DNA of 64,000 nt, taken from NCBI RefSeq assembly GCF_027667425.1, contig NZ_JAQEGR010000009.1, positions 119,054-183,053 of the forward strand, written 5' to 3'. The notes under the pieces were generated by a model. That model was not told the origin of the DNA. It was given only the letters and a program-made list of their open reading frames with translations, and ran no database searches. Source of the DNA: Fusicatenibacter saccharivorans. GTDB lineage: Bacteria; Bacillota; Clostridia; Lachnospirales; Lachnospiraceae. The stretch's first letter is position 1, and each line of letters opens with the position of its first letter. This document shows, piece after piece, positions 53,305 through 62,314 of this stretch. The position numbers and the translations under genes are program-made.

Positions 53305-54459
53305 ATGTCAAATATTGTGTTGAAGAATGTCTGTAAATCTTATGATAAGGAACATTATGCGGTTCAGGATTTTTCGCTTGAAATACCGGATCGGGAGTTT
53401 GTGATTTTTGTTGGACCTTCCGGCTGCGGAAAATCGACGACGCTTCGGATGATTGCCGGTCTTGAGGAGATTACGAGCGGGGAGCTCTGGATTGATGGAC
53501 AGCTTTGTAATTATGTAGAAGCAAAGGATCGCGATCTTTCGATGGTATTTCAGAACTACGCGCTTTATCCGAATATGACGGTATATGAAAACATGGCGTT
53601 TTCTCTGAAAATCCGGAAACAGCCCAAGGATGAAGTTGATAAAAAGGTACATGAGGCAGCTAAAATGCTTGGAATTGAGCATTTACTTGACCGGAGACCG
53701 GCAGCACTTTCCGGTGGTCAGAAACAAAGAGTTGCGATTGGAAGCGCAATTATGAGACGGCCGAAAGCATTTTTAATGGATGAGCCGCTTTCAAATCTGG
53801 ATGCGAAGCTGCGGGCACAGATGCGGGTGGAGCTGGCAAAATTACATAAGGAACTGAAAACGACGGTGATTTATGTTACCCATGATCAGACGGAGGCGAT
53901 GACGCTTGGTACAAAAATTATTGTTATGAAAGACGGTGTTGTGCAGCAGGCGGATGCACCGGAGCGGATTTACCGCCATCCGACAAACAAATTTGTGGCT
54001 GGTTTTATCGGAGCTCCGAGTATGAATTTTATGGAAACGATGGTGATGGAAAGAAACGGAGCGGTTTATCTGGAGGCAGACGGAGGAGTTACCCTTCGTG
54101 CAAAAGGAGAGAACGAAATGGTGCTTCGTCGCGCTTATCTCGGAAAAATGGTGATCTTAGGTCTGAGACCGGAGGATTTACAGGACGAAACAACCGCTTC
54201 CGCACATCGGATCTGTTACGAAGAGAATCAGTTGAAGGCATTTGTTGACCTGCGGGAGATGATCGGTGCAGAAGCGTATCTGCATATGAATACCGGAAAA
54301 AATCTGATTACAGCAAGAGTGCCTTCCGAGGTGCCGGTTACTGTAAAGGAAAGCATTACATTGTATGCAGATATGGAGAAAGCACAGATCTTTGATCCGT
54401 TTACAGAAGAAAATATTTTATCTCTGCCGGTTGAAAAAGAAGAACGTGCAACAGCATAA
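53305..54459 (+). CDS. ABC transporter ATP-binding protein (UgpC/MsmK type)
   Basis: The 384-residue ATPase has Walker A GPSGCGKSTT (37-46), signature LSGGQKQRVAIGSAIMR, Walker B AFLMDEPLSNLDAKLRAQ, and the extended C-terminal OB-like domain (about 235-384) of carbohydrate and glycerol-phosphate importers. It is the first gene of a four-gene importer operon. Confidence 0.93.
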   Translation: MSNIVLKNVCKSYDKEHYAVQDFSLEIPDREFVIFVGPSGCGKSTTLRMIAGLEEITSGELWIDGQLCNYVEAKDRDLSMVFQNYALYPNMTVYENMAFSLKIRKQPKDEVDKKVHEAAKMLGIEHLLDRRPAALSGGQKQRVAIGSAIMRRPKAFLMDEPLSNLDAKLRAQMRVELAKLHKELKTTVIYVTHDQTEAMTLGTKIIVMKDGVVQQADAPERIYRHPTNKFVAGFIGAPSMNFMETMVMERNGAVYLEADGGVTLRAKGENEMVLRRAYLGKMVILGLRPEDLQDETTASAHRICYEENQLKAFVDLREMIGAEAYLHMNTGKNLITARVPSEVPVTVKESITLYADMEKAQIFDPFTEENILSLPVEKEERATA

Positions 54460-54472
54460 GAAGGAGCAAGAA

Positions 54473-55342
54473 GTGAAAAAAGTAATCGAAAAGTGTAAAA
54501 AAGCAGAAGTTTATATGTATCTAATCCCGAGTATGGTGATCTTTAGCATCTTTCTGTTTTATCCGTTTTTTAAAACCATTTATCTGAGCCTGTATAAGAC
54601 AAACAAGCTTGGAGAAGCGAAATTGTATGTGGGACTGGATAACTATAAAAGCTTATTATCGAATCCATCCTTTTACAACAGTCTCTGGGTTACACTGGAA
54701 TTTGTGGCGATTGTTGTAGTCGGAAGTATGGCGCTTGGCCTTCTGGGAGCAGTTCTTTGCAGCAAGGCTTTCCCGGGAATCCGGGTATTCAGTACTTCCT
54801 ATGCACTCCCAATGGCAGTAGCATCGAGCTCAGGCGCCATGATTTTCAAGATTATTTTAAATCCCACGATCGGTATCGTAAACAAATTGCTGCATGTGAG
54901 CATTAACTGGGTCAGTGATCCGAAATATGCGCTGATCTGTGTGGCTGTCCTTACGGCATGGCTGAACAGTGGCATCAATTTCCTGTATTTTTCGGCGGGA
55001 CTTGGAAACATTGATGATTCGATTTATGAGCGTGCTTCTGTAGATGGAGCGAATGCAGTACAGAAATTTTTTAAGCTGACACTGCCGGGGCTTTCTCCGA
55101 TCATGTTCTACACACTGGTTGTTAACATTATTCAGGCATTCCAGTCATTCGGACAGGTGAAAATCCTGACACAGGGAGGACCGGGAGAATCCACGAACCT
55201 GATTGTATATTCGATATACCGTGATGCGTTTTTTAATTACCGGTTTGGAAGCGCAGCCGCACAGTCCGTTGTTTTGTTTCTGATTGTCATGGCGCTTACC
55301 CTGGTTATGTTCCGCATGGAAAAGAGAGGAGTAAAATACTGA
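54473..55342 (+). CDS. ABC transporter permease (UgpA type)
   Basis: The 289-residue protein has six membrane segments and the EAA-like loop (ERASVDGANAVQKFFKLTLP). The start GTG at 54473 lies 9 nt after AAGGAG and leads into a short basic N-terminus. Its stop codon overlaps the next start by one base (TGATG). Confidence 0.93.
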   Translation: MKKVIEKCKKAEVYMYLIPSMVIFSIFLFYPFFKTIYLSLYKTNKLGEAKLYVGLDNYKSLLSNPSFYNSLWVTLEFVAIVVVGSMALGLLGAVLCSKAFPGIRVFSTSYALPMAVASSSGAMIFKIILNPTIGIVNKLLHVSINWVSDPKYALICVAVLTAWLNSGINFLYFSAGLGNIDDSIYERASVDGANAVQKFFKLTLPGLSPIMFYTLVVNIIQAFQSFGQVKILTQGGPGESTNLIVYSIYRDAFFNYRFGSAAAQSVVLFLIVMALTLVMFRMEKRGVKY

Positions 55343-56256
55343 TGTCTACAATAGCAACTACGATTGCCGGACCAAAAACTTATTCTGCAGAGGAGCTGCA
55401 GGCACTGCATCTGGCAATGAATGCAAAAGCAAAAAGAAAGAAAATGCTTCAGAAAACAGCGTTGGTTACCATGAACCTGATCGTTTGTCTGTTTATGCTG
55501 TTTCCGCTGCTTTATACCATCAGTGTAGCGTTTATGCCGTCCGGCGAGCTTTACACAATGGCAATGAACATCGTGCCAAAACATCCGACGCTGGAAAATT
55601 TCGTGGAAGCATTTCATAAAATTCCGCTGGTACGCTTTGTCCTGAACTCATTTTTGGTTGCGGGCAGCATTACGCTGGGTCAGATTGTAACGTGTTCTCT
55701 TGCGGCATTTGCCTTCTCTTTCCTGGATTTCAAAGGGAAAAATATTCTGTTTATGCTGGTAATGGCGACCATGATGGTGCCGGGTGAGGCAACCATTATT
55801 TCCAATTATCTGACGGTAGGAAGTCTCGGACTGCTCGATACCTATATTGTTCTGATTCTGCCTTCTCTTACCTCTGCAATGGGAATTTTCCTGTTCCGCC
55901 AGTTCTACATGACTTTTCCGGTTTCTCTTTATGAATCGGCGAAGCTGGACGGCTGCGGGAATCTGCGGTTTATCGTAAAAATCCTGATGCCGCTGACAAA
56001 GTCAGCAATGGGAGCAATGGCGGTTTACACCTTTATCAATGCATGGAATATGTACATGTGGCCGCTGCTGGTTACAGGTTCGGACAGCAAGCGTACCGTA
56101 CAGATTGGTATCAGTATGCTGAACAGCGTCGACGCACAGTCGATTACCCTGATGCTGGCGGGCGTGGTAATGATTATCATTCCATCCATTTCCATCTTTA
56201 TCGTGGGCCAGAAGGCCTTAATCAAAGGAATGTTTTCGGGAGCAGTCAAGGGCTGA
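55342..56256 (+). CDS. ABC transporter permease (UgpE type)
   Basis: The 304-residue inner-membrane subunit has six membrane segments and the EAA loop ESAKLDGCGNLRFIVKILMP. The start overlaps the upstream stop by one base. The pair with the preceding permease gives the heterodimeric channel. Confidence 0.93.
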   Translation: MSTIATTIAGPKTYSAEELQALHLAMNAKAKRKKMLQKTALVTMNLIVCLFMLFPLLYTISVAFMPSGELYTMAMNIVPKHPTLENFVEAFHKIPLVRFVLNSFLVAGSITLGQIVTCSLAAFAFSFLDFKGKNILFMLVMATMMVPGEATIISNYLTVGSLGLLDTYIVLILPSLTSAMGIFLFRQFYMTFPVSLYESAKLDGCGNLRFIVKILMPLTKSAMGAMAVYTFINAWNMYMWPLLVTGSDSKRTVQIGISMLNSVDAQSITLMLAGVVMIIIPSISIFIVGQKALIKGMFSGAVKG

Positions 56257-56309
56257 TTCCTGTGACAGAAAAAAGAATAGAAAACTGTATGAAAAACGAG
56301 GAGAAAAAA

Positions 56310-57728
56310 ATGAAGAAAAAAGTGATTGCATCAATTCTTGCGGCTTCTATGGCAGCTATGGCGCTTACCGGATGCGGAGGCGGAAAAACAACGAGTGAGG
56401 CACAGAGTGCGACAACAGATGAAACCACAGCCAGCACAGAGGCAGGAAGTACGGCAGATGGCGCAGAAGCACCGGATTTAAACCAGGATACGAAGGGAAC
56501 CACGATTACCTTCTGGCATTCCATGGGCGGTGTCAATGGCGAGGCAATGGATTATCTTGTCAATAAATTCAATGAAGAGAATACCGATGGCATTACCGTT
56601 GAGGCGGTTTATCAGGGAGAATATGATGATACGATTAACAAACTGAAAAGTGCACAGATCGGAAATATGGGAGCAGACCTGGTACAGATTTATGATATCG
56701 GAACACGCTTTATGATTGATTCCGGCTGGGTCATTCCGATGCAGGAGCTGATTAATGCAGATGGCTATGACATTTCCCAGATCGAGCCGAATATCGCTGC
56801 TTATTATACGGTAAACAATGAGCTGTACTCGATGCCATTCAATTCGTCCACACCGATTCTGTATTACAACAAAGATATGTTTGAAAAAGCAGGGATCACT
56901 GAGGTTCCGACAAGCCTGGAAGGAATTCTTGCTATCGGTGATGATCTGAAAACAAAGGGCGGAGCCGGTGAACCGCTGGCACTCTCCATCTATGGATGGT
57001 ATTTCGAACAGTGGCTCTGTAAACAGGGACTTTCCTATGCGGATAATGGAAATGGCCGTGATGCCGCTGCTACTGCAGTTGAATTTGATTCCAACGGCGG
57101 AGCGCTCAACATCTTAAATGAGTGGAAAGCCCTGAACGATGCCGACGTTGCACCAAACGTAGGCCGTGCCGGAAGTGATACCGCAACGACAGACTTTACT
57201 TCCGGAAAAGCAGCGATCACCCTTGGCTCTACCGCATCTCTGAAGCAGATTTTACAGGATGTCAATGGAAGCTTCGAAGTTGGAACCGCATATTTCCCGA
57301 CAATCAAGGACGGCGATGAGGGCGGTGTTTCCATCGGAGGAGCATCTCTCTGGGCATTGAACAACAACGATGATGCAAAAGCAGCAGCTACCTGGAAATT
57401 TATTAAATTCCTGATTTCCCCGGAATCTCAGGCATACTGGAATGCCGAGACGGGTTACTTCCCAGTAACAACAGCTGCTGATGAGGAGCAGACCTTTAAA
57501 GATAATGTAGAACAGTATCCGCAGTTCCAGACCGCAATCGACCAGCTGCACGATTCCAAGCCGCAGTACGCCGGCGCACTTCTCTCTGTATTCCCGGAGG
57601 CAAGACAGATTGTGGAAACAGAAATCGAGAATATGATCAACGGAAACGAGACTCCGGAGAAAGCAGTAGAATCAATGGCTTCCCAGATCAACAGCTCCAT
57701 CGAGGACTATAATCTGGTAAATGAATAA
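56310..57728 (+). CDS. ABC transporter solute-binding lipoprotein (UgpB-like)
   Basis: The 472-residue protein has a lipoprotein signal with lipobox LTGC (C22), a low-complexity Thr/Ala/Glu linker, and a family 1 binding fold starting TTITFWHSMGGVNGEAMDYL. Residues such as YSMPFNSSTPILYYNKDMFEKAG and FTSGKAAITLGSTASL (quoted: SMPFNSSTPILYYNKDMF) are typical of glycerol-3-phosphate-type binders. The adjoining glycerophosphodiesterase supports glycerol-phosphate or glycerophosphodiester uptake, but a sugar ligand cannot be excluded. Confidence 0.88.
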   Translation: MKKKVIASILAASMAAMALTGCGGGKTTSEAQSATTDETTASTEAGSTADGAEAPDLNQDTKGTTITFWHSMGGVNGEAMDYLVNKFNEENTDGITVEAVYQGEYDDTINKLKSAQIGNMGADLVQIYDIGTRFMIDSGWVIPMQELINADGYDISQIEPNIAAYYTVNNELYSMPFNSSTPILYYNKDMFEKAGITEVPTSLEGILAIGDDLKTKGGAGEPLALSIYGWYFEQWLCKQGLSYADNGNGRDAAATAVEFDSNGGALNILNEWKALNDADVAPNVGRAGSDTATTDFTSGKAAITLGSTASLKQILQDVNGSFEVGTAYFPTIKDGDEGGVSIGGASLWALNNNDDAKAAATWKFIKFLISPESQAYWNAETGYFPVTTAADEEQTFKDNVEQYPQFQTAIDQLHDSKPQYAGALLSVFPEARQIVETEIENMINGNETPEKAVESMASQINSSIEDYNLVNE

Positions 57729-57941
57729 GAGACAGGCTTTACAAAAATAAGATTTCGTCCTATAGTGAAGAAAAACGAGTTCCCAAAGCGTGTTTGAACG
57801 GTTTCTATGAAGGGGAAGATCCGAGTTACGGAAATGATTTTTCAGATATGACTGGAAATGCGTCGGAGACAAAAATCCGGCGTGTTTCCGGATTTATAGT
57901 AAGCCGCCAAATAATGCAAAAGAGTCAGTACCGCTTTTTTT

Positions 57942-58102
57942 AACCGAATCAAGTAAGTCCCCTGCTTCCATTGCGTGAAGCAATAAGCAGTGGGTGGGGA
58001 CTTGCTTGTATCAGGAGGAGTGCAAGCTCCTTCTGATAAACTGCGGAGCAGTTATTCGGTTATGAGCAAGTAGCAAAGCGGATTGCGAATATCCGCTTGA
58101 CT
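57942..58102. repeat. 161-nt structured dispersed repeat, copy A
   Basis: This segment is about 90% identical over 161 nt, without indels, to 61571-61731. AACCGAAT (57942-57949) pairs with ATTCGGTT (58054-58061) and encloses three hairpins: a long one starting CAAGTAAGTCCCC, one at 58009-58038 (12 bp) and AACTGC/GCAGTT. A fourth hairpin AAGCGGAT/ATCCGCTT follows. Hairpin arms covary between the copies. The flanks (57729-57941 and 58103-58206) hold no gene; 57873-57895 has a weak AAATCCGG/CCGGATTT stem. Confidence 0.85.
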
Positions 58103-58206
58103 TATTTTCAGGGTTTACGATAAAAGAAAAAAGCTGCAGCCGGGAAAAAAGATAGAAAAGAGTGCAGGTTTGGAAATGGGAACGGAAAATGGAGGACAGA
58201 TACGAG

Positions 58207-58935
58207 ATGAAAACAAAAGTATGGGCACACAGAGGAGCCAGTGCATATGCACCGGAAAATACACTGGAAGCGTTTCTTCTTGCAGCAGAGCAGGGAGCAG
58301 ACGGTGTGGAACTGGATGTACAGCTGACAAAAGATGGCGAGATGGTTGTTGTCCACGATGAGGAAATCGACCGGGTCAGTGACGGAAGCGGATTTGTCAA
58401 AGATTATACGCTTGCGGAATTAAAGATCCTGAACTTTAATAAGACACATCCGGAGTATCAGGATGTAAAAATTCCGACGCTTCGCGAAGTATATGAAGCA
58501 TTAAAACCAACGGGAATGACGATCAATGTCGAGCTGAAAACCGGTATTTTCTGGTATAAAGACCTGGAAAAAAAGGTACTCGAGCTGACAAAAGAGATGG
58601 AGATGGAAGATCGCGTGATTTATTCTTCCTTTAACCATTACAGCATTGCAAAAATTCTGGAACTGGATCCGAAAGCCAGCACCGGCATCCTCTACGCAGA
58701 TATTATTTATGATGTCGTGAATTATGCGAAAAAAATCGGAACAGGAGCTCTTCATCCGGCAACCTTTCATGTGCAGATGGCAGACTTTCTTCAGCGGTAT
58801 GTGGAAAGCGATCTTGCGGTGCATGTGTGGACGGTCAATGATAAGGCGGAGATCGAGCGTCTGATGGAGGCCGGTGTTGACGCAGTCATCACTAATTATC
58901 CGGATGTGGCCGTTTCCTGCCGCAACGCGAAGTGA
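58207..58935 (+). CDS. Glycerophosphodiester phosphodiesterase
   Basis: The 242-residue GDPD enzyme hydrolyses glycerophosphodiesters to glycerol-3-phosphate. AHRGASAYAPENT at the start supplies the catalytic His, GADGVELDVQLTKDGEMVV the metal-binding Glu/Asp, and VHDEEIDR the second His. ATG at 58207 is preferred (GGAGG 11 nt upstream); ATG at 58189 is possible. It is placed after the importer, as in ugp-ugpQ operons, and overlaps the HAD gene by 4 nt. Confidence 0.92.
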   Translation: MKTKVWAHRGASAYAPENTLEAFLLAAEQGADGVELDVQLTKDGEMVVVHDEEIDRVSDGSGFVKDYTLAELKILNFNKTHPEYQDVKIPTLREVYEALKPTGMTINVELKTGIFWYKDLEKKVLELTKEMEMEDRVIYSSFNHYSIAKILELDPKASTGILYADIIYDVVNYAKKIGTGALHPATFHVQMADFLQRYVESDLAVHVWTVNDKAEIERLMEAGVDAVITNYPDVAVSCRNAK

Positions 58936-59756
58936 TACCGATTGGAGAAAAAAAGCTGTTCCTTTTGGATATCGACGGAACCATCTGCGTGGGGAACCGT
59001 CTGATTCCGGGAGCAGACCGGTTTTTAAACGGACTGTCCGAGTACGGCGGAGATTATGTGTTTATCACAAATAATACGACGATGAGCGTAGCAGATTACC
59101 GGAAAAAATTTGCAAAGCTGGGCATCCCGACAACAAGCGCGAACTTTCTGACGGCTTCTGTTGCAACAGCGCATTATCTGAAGCAGAAATATGGATCCCG
59201 TCCCGTCTATGTGCTGGGAACGGACTCTCTGATCCGGGAATTGGAGAGCTTCGGTGTGTGTACCACCCGCGATCCGGAGAAAGAAGGAATTGCGTGTGTG
59301 CTTGCAAGCTATGACAATGAACTGACGTATCAAAAACTGACGGATATCTGTCGGCTGTTGATAGAGCGCCCGGAGCTCGATTACGCTGCAACGAACCCGG
59401 ACTATGCTTGTCCGATTGAATTCGGCTACGTGCCGGATTGCGGTTCCATCTGCGAGATGATCGGTCATGCGATCCATCGTATGCCGACTTATATCGGAAA
59501 ACCAGGCATACGGATGGTTGAGATGGCACTTGATATGACAGGCAGAACGCGCGATGAGGCTGTTCTTGTGGGAGATCGTCTCTATACGGACATTGCGTGC
59601 GCCAACATGGCGGGCATTTCTGCAGCACTTGTGCTTTCCGGTGAATCTACGCGTGAAGAAATGCAGAACTCGCAGTATCTTGTGGAGTATGTGTATCCAT
59701 CCGTAAAAGAAATGTATGCGGAGTGGGTGTATGGACAAAAGAAGAAGTGTTCTTAA
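58932..59756 (+). CDS. HAD-IIA family phosphatase (NagD-like)
   Basis: The 274-residue enzyme has HAD motifs LFLLDIDGTICVGN (nucleophile Asp), FITNNTT (motif II) and VLVGDRLYTDIACANMAGI (motif IV). It starts at a GTG overlapping the stop of the phosphodiesterase (GTGA), a strong sign of co-translation. In this setting it could dephosphorylate glycerol-phosphate-like products, which is inference; NagD homologues also act on nucleotides and other small phosphates. Confidence 0.88.
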   Translation: MIPIGEKKLFLLDIDGTICVGNRLIPGADRFLNGLSEYGGDYVFITNNTTMSVADYRKKFAKLGIPTTSANFLTASVATAHYLKQKYGSRPVYVLGTDSLIRELESFGVCTTRDPEKEGIACVLASYDNELTYQKLTDICRLLIERPELDYAATNPDYACPIEFGYVPDCGSICEMIGHAIHRMPTYIGKPGIRMVEMALDMTGRTRDEAVLVGDRLYTDIACANMAGISAALVLSGESTREEMQNSQYLVEYVYPSVKEMYAEWVYGQKKKCS

Positions 59757-59792
59757 AATTCCGAAATGGTTATGGTTTTGGAACAAAAAAAC

Positions 59793-59845
59793 AAAAAGAA
59801 GAATTCTGAGAGGAGAACCTTTTTCCGAAGGAGTTCTTCTTTTTT
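59793..59845 (+). terminator. Terminator after the HAD gene
   Basis: AAAAAGAAGAA pairs with TTCTTCTTTTT around an inner region; T-rich end. Confidence 0.6.
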
Positions 59846-60014
59846 GTTGCGGAAAAGGATACTTTCCGGATACGGGATAAAAGCCTGGGACGGTATAGAA
59901 AAAGCTTGCCAAAAGAGGGAATTTCCCTATATAATGATTCAGACTATAATATGAAAAAGAAAACGGTCAGGAGATCGGAAAATTCCAATACAACAGAAGA
60001 AGGAGAATTTATGC

Positions 60015-61571
60015 ATGAGTATTTTAAATGTAGAACATCTGTCCCACGGCTTCGGCGACCGTGCGATTTTTGAAGATGTATCGTTCCGCCTGCTAAAGGG
60101 GGAGCACATCGGTCTGGTAGGTGCAAATGGCGAGGGAAAATCAACCTTTATGAACATCATCACCGGAAAGCTGATGCCGGATGAGGGAAAGGTTGAGTGG
60201 GCAAAAAACGTCCGTGTCGGCTATCTGGACCAGCATACCGTTCTGGAAAAAGGTATGACGATCCGTGATGTGTTAAAAAGTGCTTTTTCCTGGTTGTACG
60301 AGATGGAAGAGCGGATGAACACGATCTGCGATTCCATGGGCGATGCCTCCGAGGACGAGCTGAATGCAATGATGGAAGAACTCGGCGTGATCCAGGAGAT
60401 GATGGATGCACATGATTTTTATATTCTGGATTCCAGAATAGAAGAGATTGGCCGTGCGCTTGGTCTTGAAGAGATCGGTCTCGAACGCGATGTCACCGAA
60501 CTTTCCGGCGGACAGAGAACGAAGGTACTTCTGGCAAAATTACTTTTGGAAAAACCGGACATCCTTCTTTTGGATGAGCCGACCAACTACCTGGATGTGG
60601 AACATATCACTTGGCTGAAACGATACCTTGAAGAGTATGAAAATGCCTTCATTCTGATCTCTCACGATATTCCATTCCTGAACAGTGTTGTCAATCTGAT
60701 CTATCATATGGAAAACAAAGAGCTGAATCGTTATGTTGGTGATTACGATCACTTCCAGGAGGTTTATGCGGTCAAAAAAGCGCAGAAGGAAGCTGCCTAT
60801 AACCGTCAGCAGCAGGAGATCAGTGAACTGAAGGATTTCGTGGCACGAAACAAAGCCCGTGTGGCAACCAGAAATATGGCTATGTCACGGCAGAAGAAGC
60901 TGGATAAGATGGATGTGATCGAGCTTGCGAAAGAAAAACCAAAGCCGGAATTTCATTTCCGCACTGCGCGCACTTCGGGCCGCTTCGTTGTGACTGCAAA
61001 AGAACTTGTGATCGGCTATGAAGAACCGCTCTCCAGACCGCTGACCTTTGCGATCGAGCGTGGCGAAAAGATCGTGCTCACCGGTGCCAACGGAATTGGA
61101 AAAACAACGCTCTTAAAGAGTATCCTCGGTTTGATCCCGTCCCTTGGCGGAGACGTGGAGCTTGGCGATTATCTGGAAATCGGATATTTCGAGCAGGAAA
61201 TGCCAAAAGGCAACACCAACAGCTGTATCCAGGAAATCTGGGAAGAATTTCCATCCTATACTCAGTATGAAGTCCGTGCAGCGCTTGCCAAATGCGGTCT
61301 TACCACACAGCACATTGAAAGCCTGGTGCGTGTGCTCTCAGGAGGAGAACAGGCAAAAGTTCGCCTCTGTAAACTGATCAATCGCGAAACCAATCTTCTT
61401 GTCCTCGATGAGCCGACCAACCATCTCGATGTAGACGCAAAAGAGGAGTTAAAAAACGCACTGAAAGAGTACAAAGGAACTGTTCTTATGGTCTGCCATG
61501 AGCCGGAATTTTATGATGGCCTGGCAACCAGCGTATGGGACTGCTCGGAGTGGACGACGAAAGTGATTTAA
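60015..61571 (+). CDS. ABC-F family ATPase (YbiT-like)
   Basis: The 518-residue soluble protein has two ABC domains: GANGEGKST (36-44) with LSGGQRTKVLLAKLL and LLLDEPTNYLD, then GANGIGKTT with LSGGEQAKVRLCKLI and LVLDEPTNHLD. A charged linker (about 245-315) lies between them, and no membrane segment is present. ABC-F proteins act on ribosomes; some protect them from antibiotics, but the short linker is not diagnostic for resistance. The ATG at 60015 is in frame; the overlapping ATG at 60011 is not. Confidence 0.93.
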   Translation: MSILNVEHLSHGFGDRAIFEDVSFRLLKGEHIGLVGANGEGKSTFMNIITGKLMPDEGKVEWAKNVRVGYLDQHTVLEKGMTIRDVLKSAFSWLYEMEERMNTICDSMGDASEDELNAMMEELGVIQEMMDAHDFYILDSRIEEIGRALGLEEIGLERDVTELSGGQRTKVLLAKLLLEKPDILLLDEPTNYLDVEHITWLKRYLEEYENAFILISHDIPFLNSVVNLIYHMENKELNRYVGDYDHFQEVYAVKKAQKEAAYNRQQQEISELKDFVARNKARVATRNMAMSRQKKLDKMDVIELAKEKPKPEFHFRTARTSGRFVVTAKELVIGYEEPLSRPLTFAIERGEKIVLTGANGIGKTTLLKSILGLIPSLGGDVELGDYLEIGYFEQEMPKGNTNSCIQEIWEEFPSYTQYEVRAALAKCGLTTQHIESLVRVLSGGEQAKVRLCKLINRETNLLVLDEPTNHLDVDAKEELKNALKEYKGTVLMVCHEPEFYDGLATSVWDCSEWTTKVI

Positions 61572-61731
61572 TCGAATCAAGCAAGTCCCCTGCTTCCATT
61601 GCGTGGAGCAATAAGCAGTGGGTTGGGACTTGTTTGTATCAGGAGTGGTACAAGTCACTCCTGATAAGCTGCGAAGCAGTTATTCGGTTATGAGCAAGTA
61701 GCGAAACGGATTGCGAATATCCGCTTGACTA
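61571..61731. repeat. 161-nt structured dispersed repeat, copy B
   Basis: Second copy of the 161-nt element, starting at the last base of the ABC-F stop codon and ending about 40 bp before the IS200/IS605 element. The middle hairpin (61638-61667) keeps 12 bp with different bases from copy A. Confidence 0.85.
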
Positions 61732-61830
61732 ATAATAAGAAGAAAAGTCAGCAGAAAACGGACTTTTATCCTCTTTCAGCAAGAAGACTCCGACCTCTAA
61801 GGTGGGAGATGAATTGCGTCCGTTACCTTC

Positions 61831-61859
61831 TTGATAGTGGGTTCTAATCATGGTATAAT
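61831..61859 (+). promoter_or_regulatory. Promoter of tnpA
   Basis: TTGATA (61831-61836) and TATAAT (61854-61859), 17-nt spacer, inside the IS left end. Confidence 0.75.
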
Positions 61860-61895
61860 AGAATCAGTCGAATGGCAGAAAGGGGTCGAAATACA

Positions 61896-62309
61896 ATGGA
61901 TTTGGATAATAATGCACATTCAGTGTTTTTGCTGCACTATCATCTTGTTCTTGTGGTTAAGTACCGCAGACAGGTTTTTGATGACGCAATTTCCGGCAGG
62001 GCAAAAGAGATCTTTGCGTATATTGCTCCAAATTACAATATCACCCTTGAAGAATGGAATCACGATAAAGACCATGTGCATATACTTTTCAAGGCGCATC
62101 CAAATACAGAAATAAGCAAGTTCATAAACGCATATAAAAGTGCAAGCAGCAGACTTCTGAAAAAAGAATTTCCACAGATAAAGCAAAAATTATGGAAAGA
62201 ACATTTCTGGAGCCAGAGTTTTTGCCTGCTCACAACGGGCGGTGCCCCGATGGAAGTAATCAAAAAATACATTGAAAGTCAGGGACAAACGGATCGAAAA
62301 AGGAAGTGA
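61896..62309 (+). CDS. tnpA: IS200-type Y1 transposase TnpA
   Basis: The 137-residue HUH transposase carries the metal-binding motif DHVHILFK and the catalytic Tyr in VIKKYIESQG. The N-terminus NAHSVFLLHYHLVLVVKYRR is typical. It cuts and joins single-stranded DNA at the hairpins. ATG at 61896 is used; an upstream in-frame ATG at 61872 is also possible. A gap of 5 nt precedes tnpB. Confidence 0.93.
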   Translation: MDLDNNAHSVFLLHYHLVLVVKYRRQVFDDAISGRAKEIFAYIAPNYNITLEEWNHDKDHVHILFKAHPNTEISKFINAYKSASSRLLKKEFPQIKQKLWKEHFWSQSFCLLTTGGAPMEVIKKYIESQGQTDRKRK

Positions 62310-62314
62310 CCAAC

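Noticed and set aside
57729..57941. Possible small gene between the binding protein and glpQ
   Set aside because: No frame combines an RBS, a start and reasonable length.
60015..61571. Antibiotic-resistance call for the ABC-F protein
   Set aside because: The sequence resembles the general YbiT-like group; resistance cannot be claimed from these motifs.
61571..62309. The 161-nt repeat as a REP element mobilised by the adjacent TnpA
   Set aside because: TnpA is linked to tnpB and to its own end hairpins, and the repeat lacks the REP tetranucleotide-hairpin pattern; the adjacency alone is not evidence.
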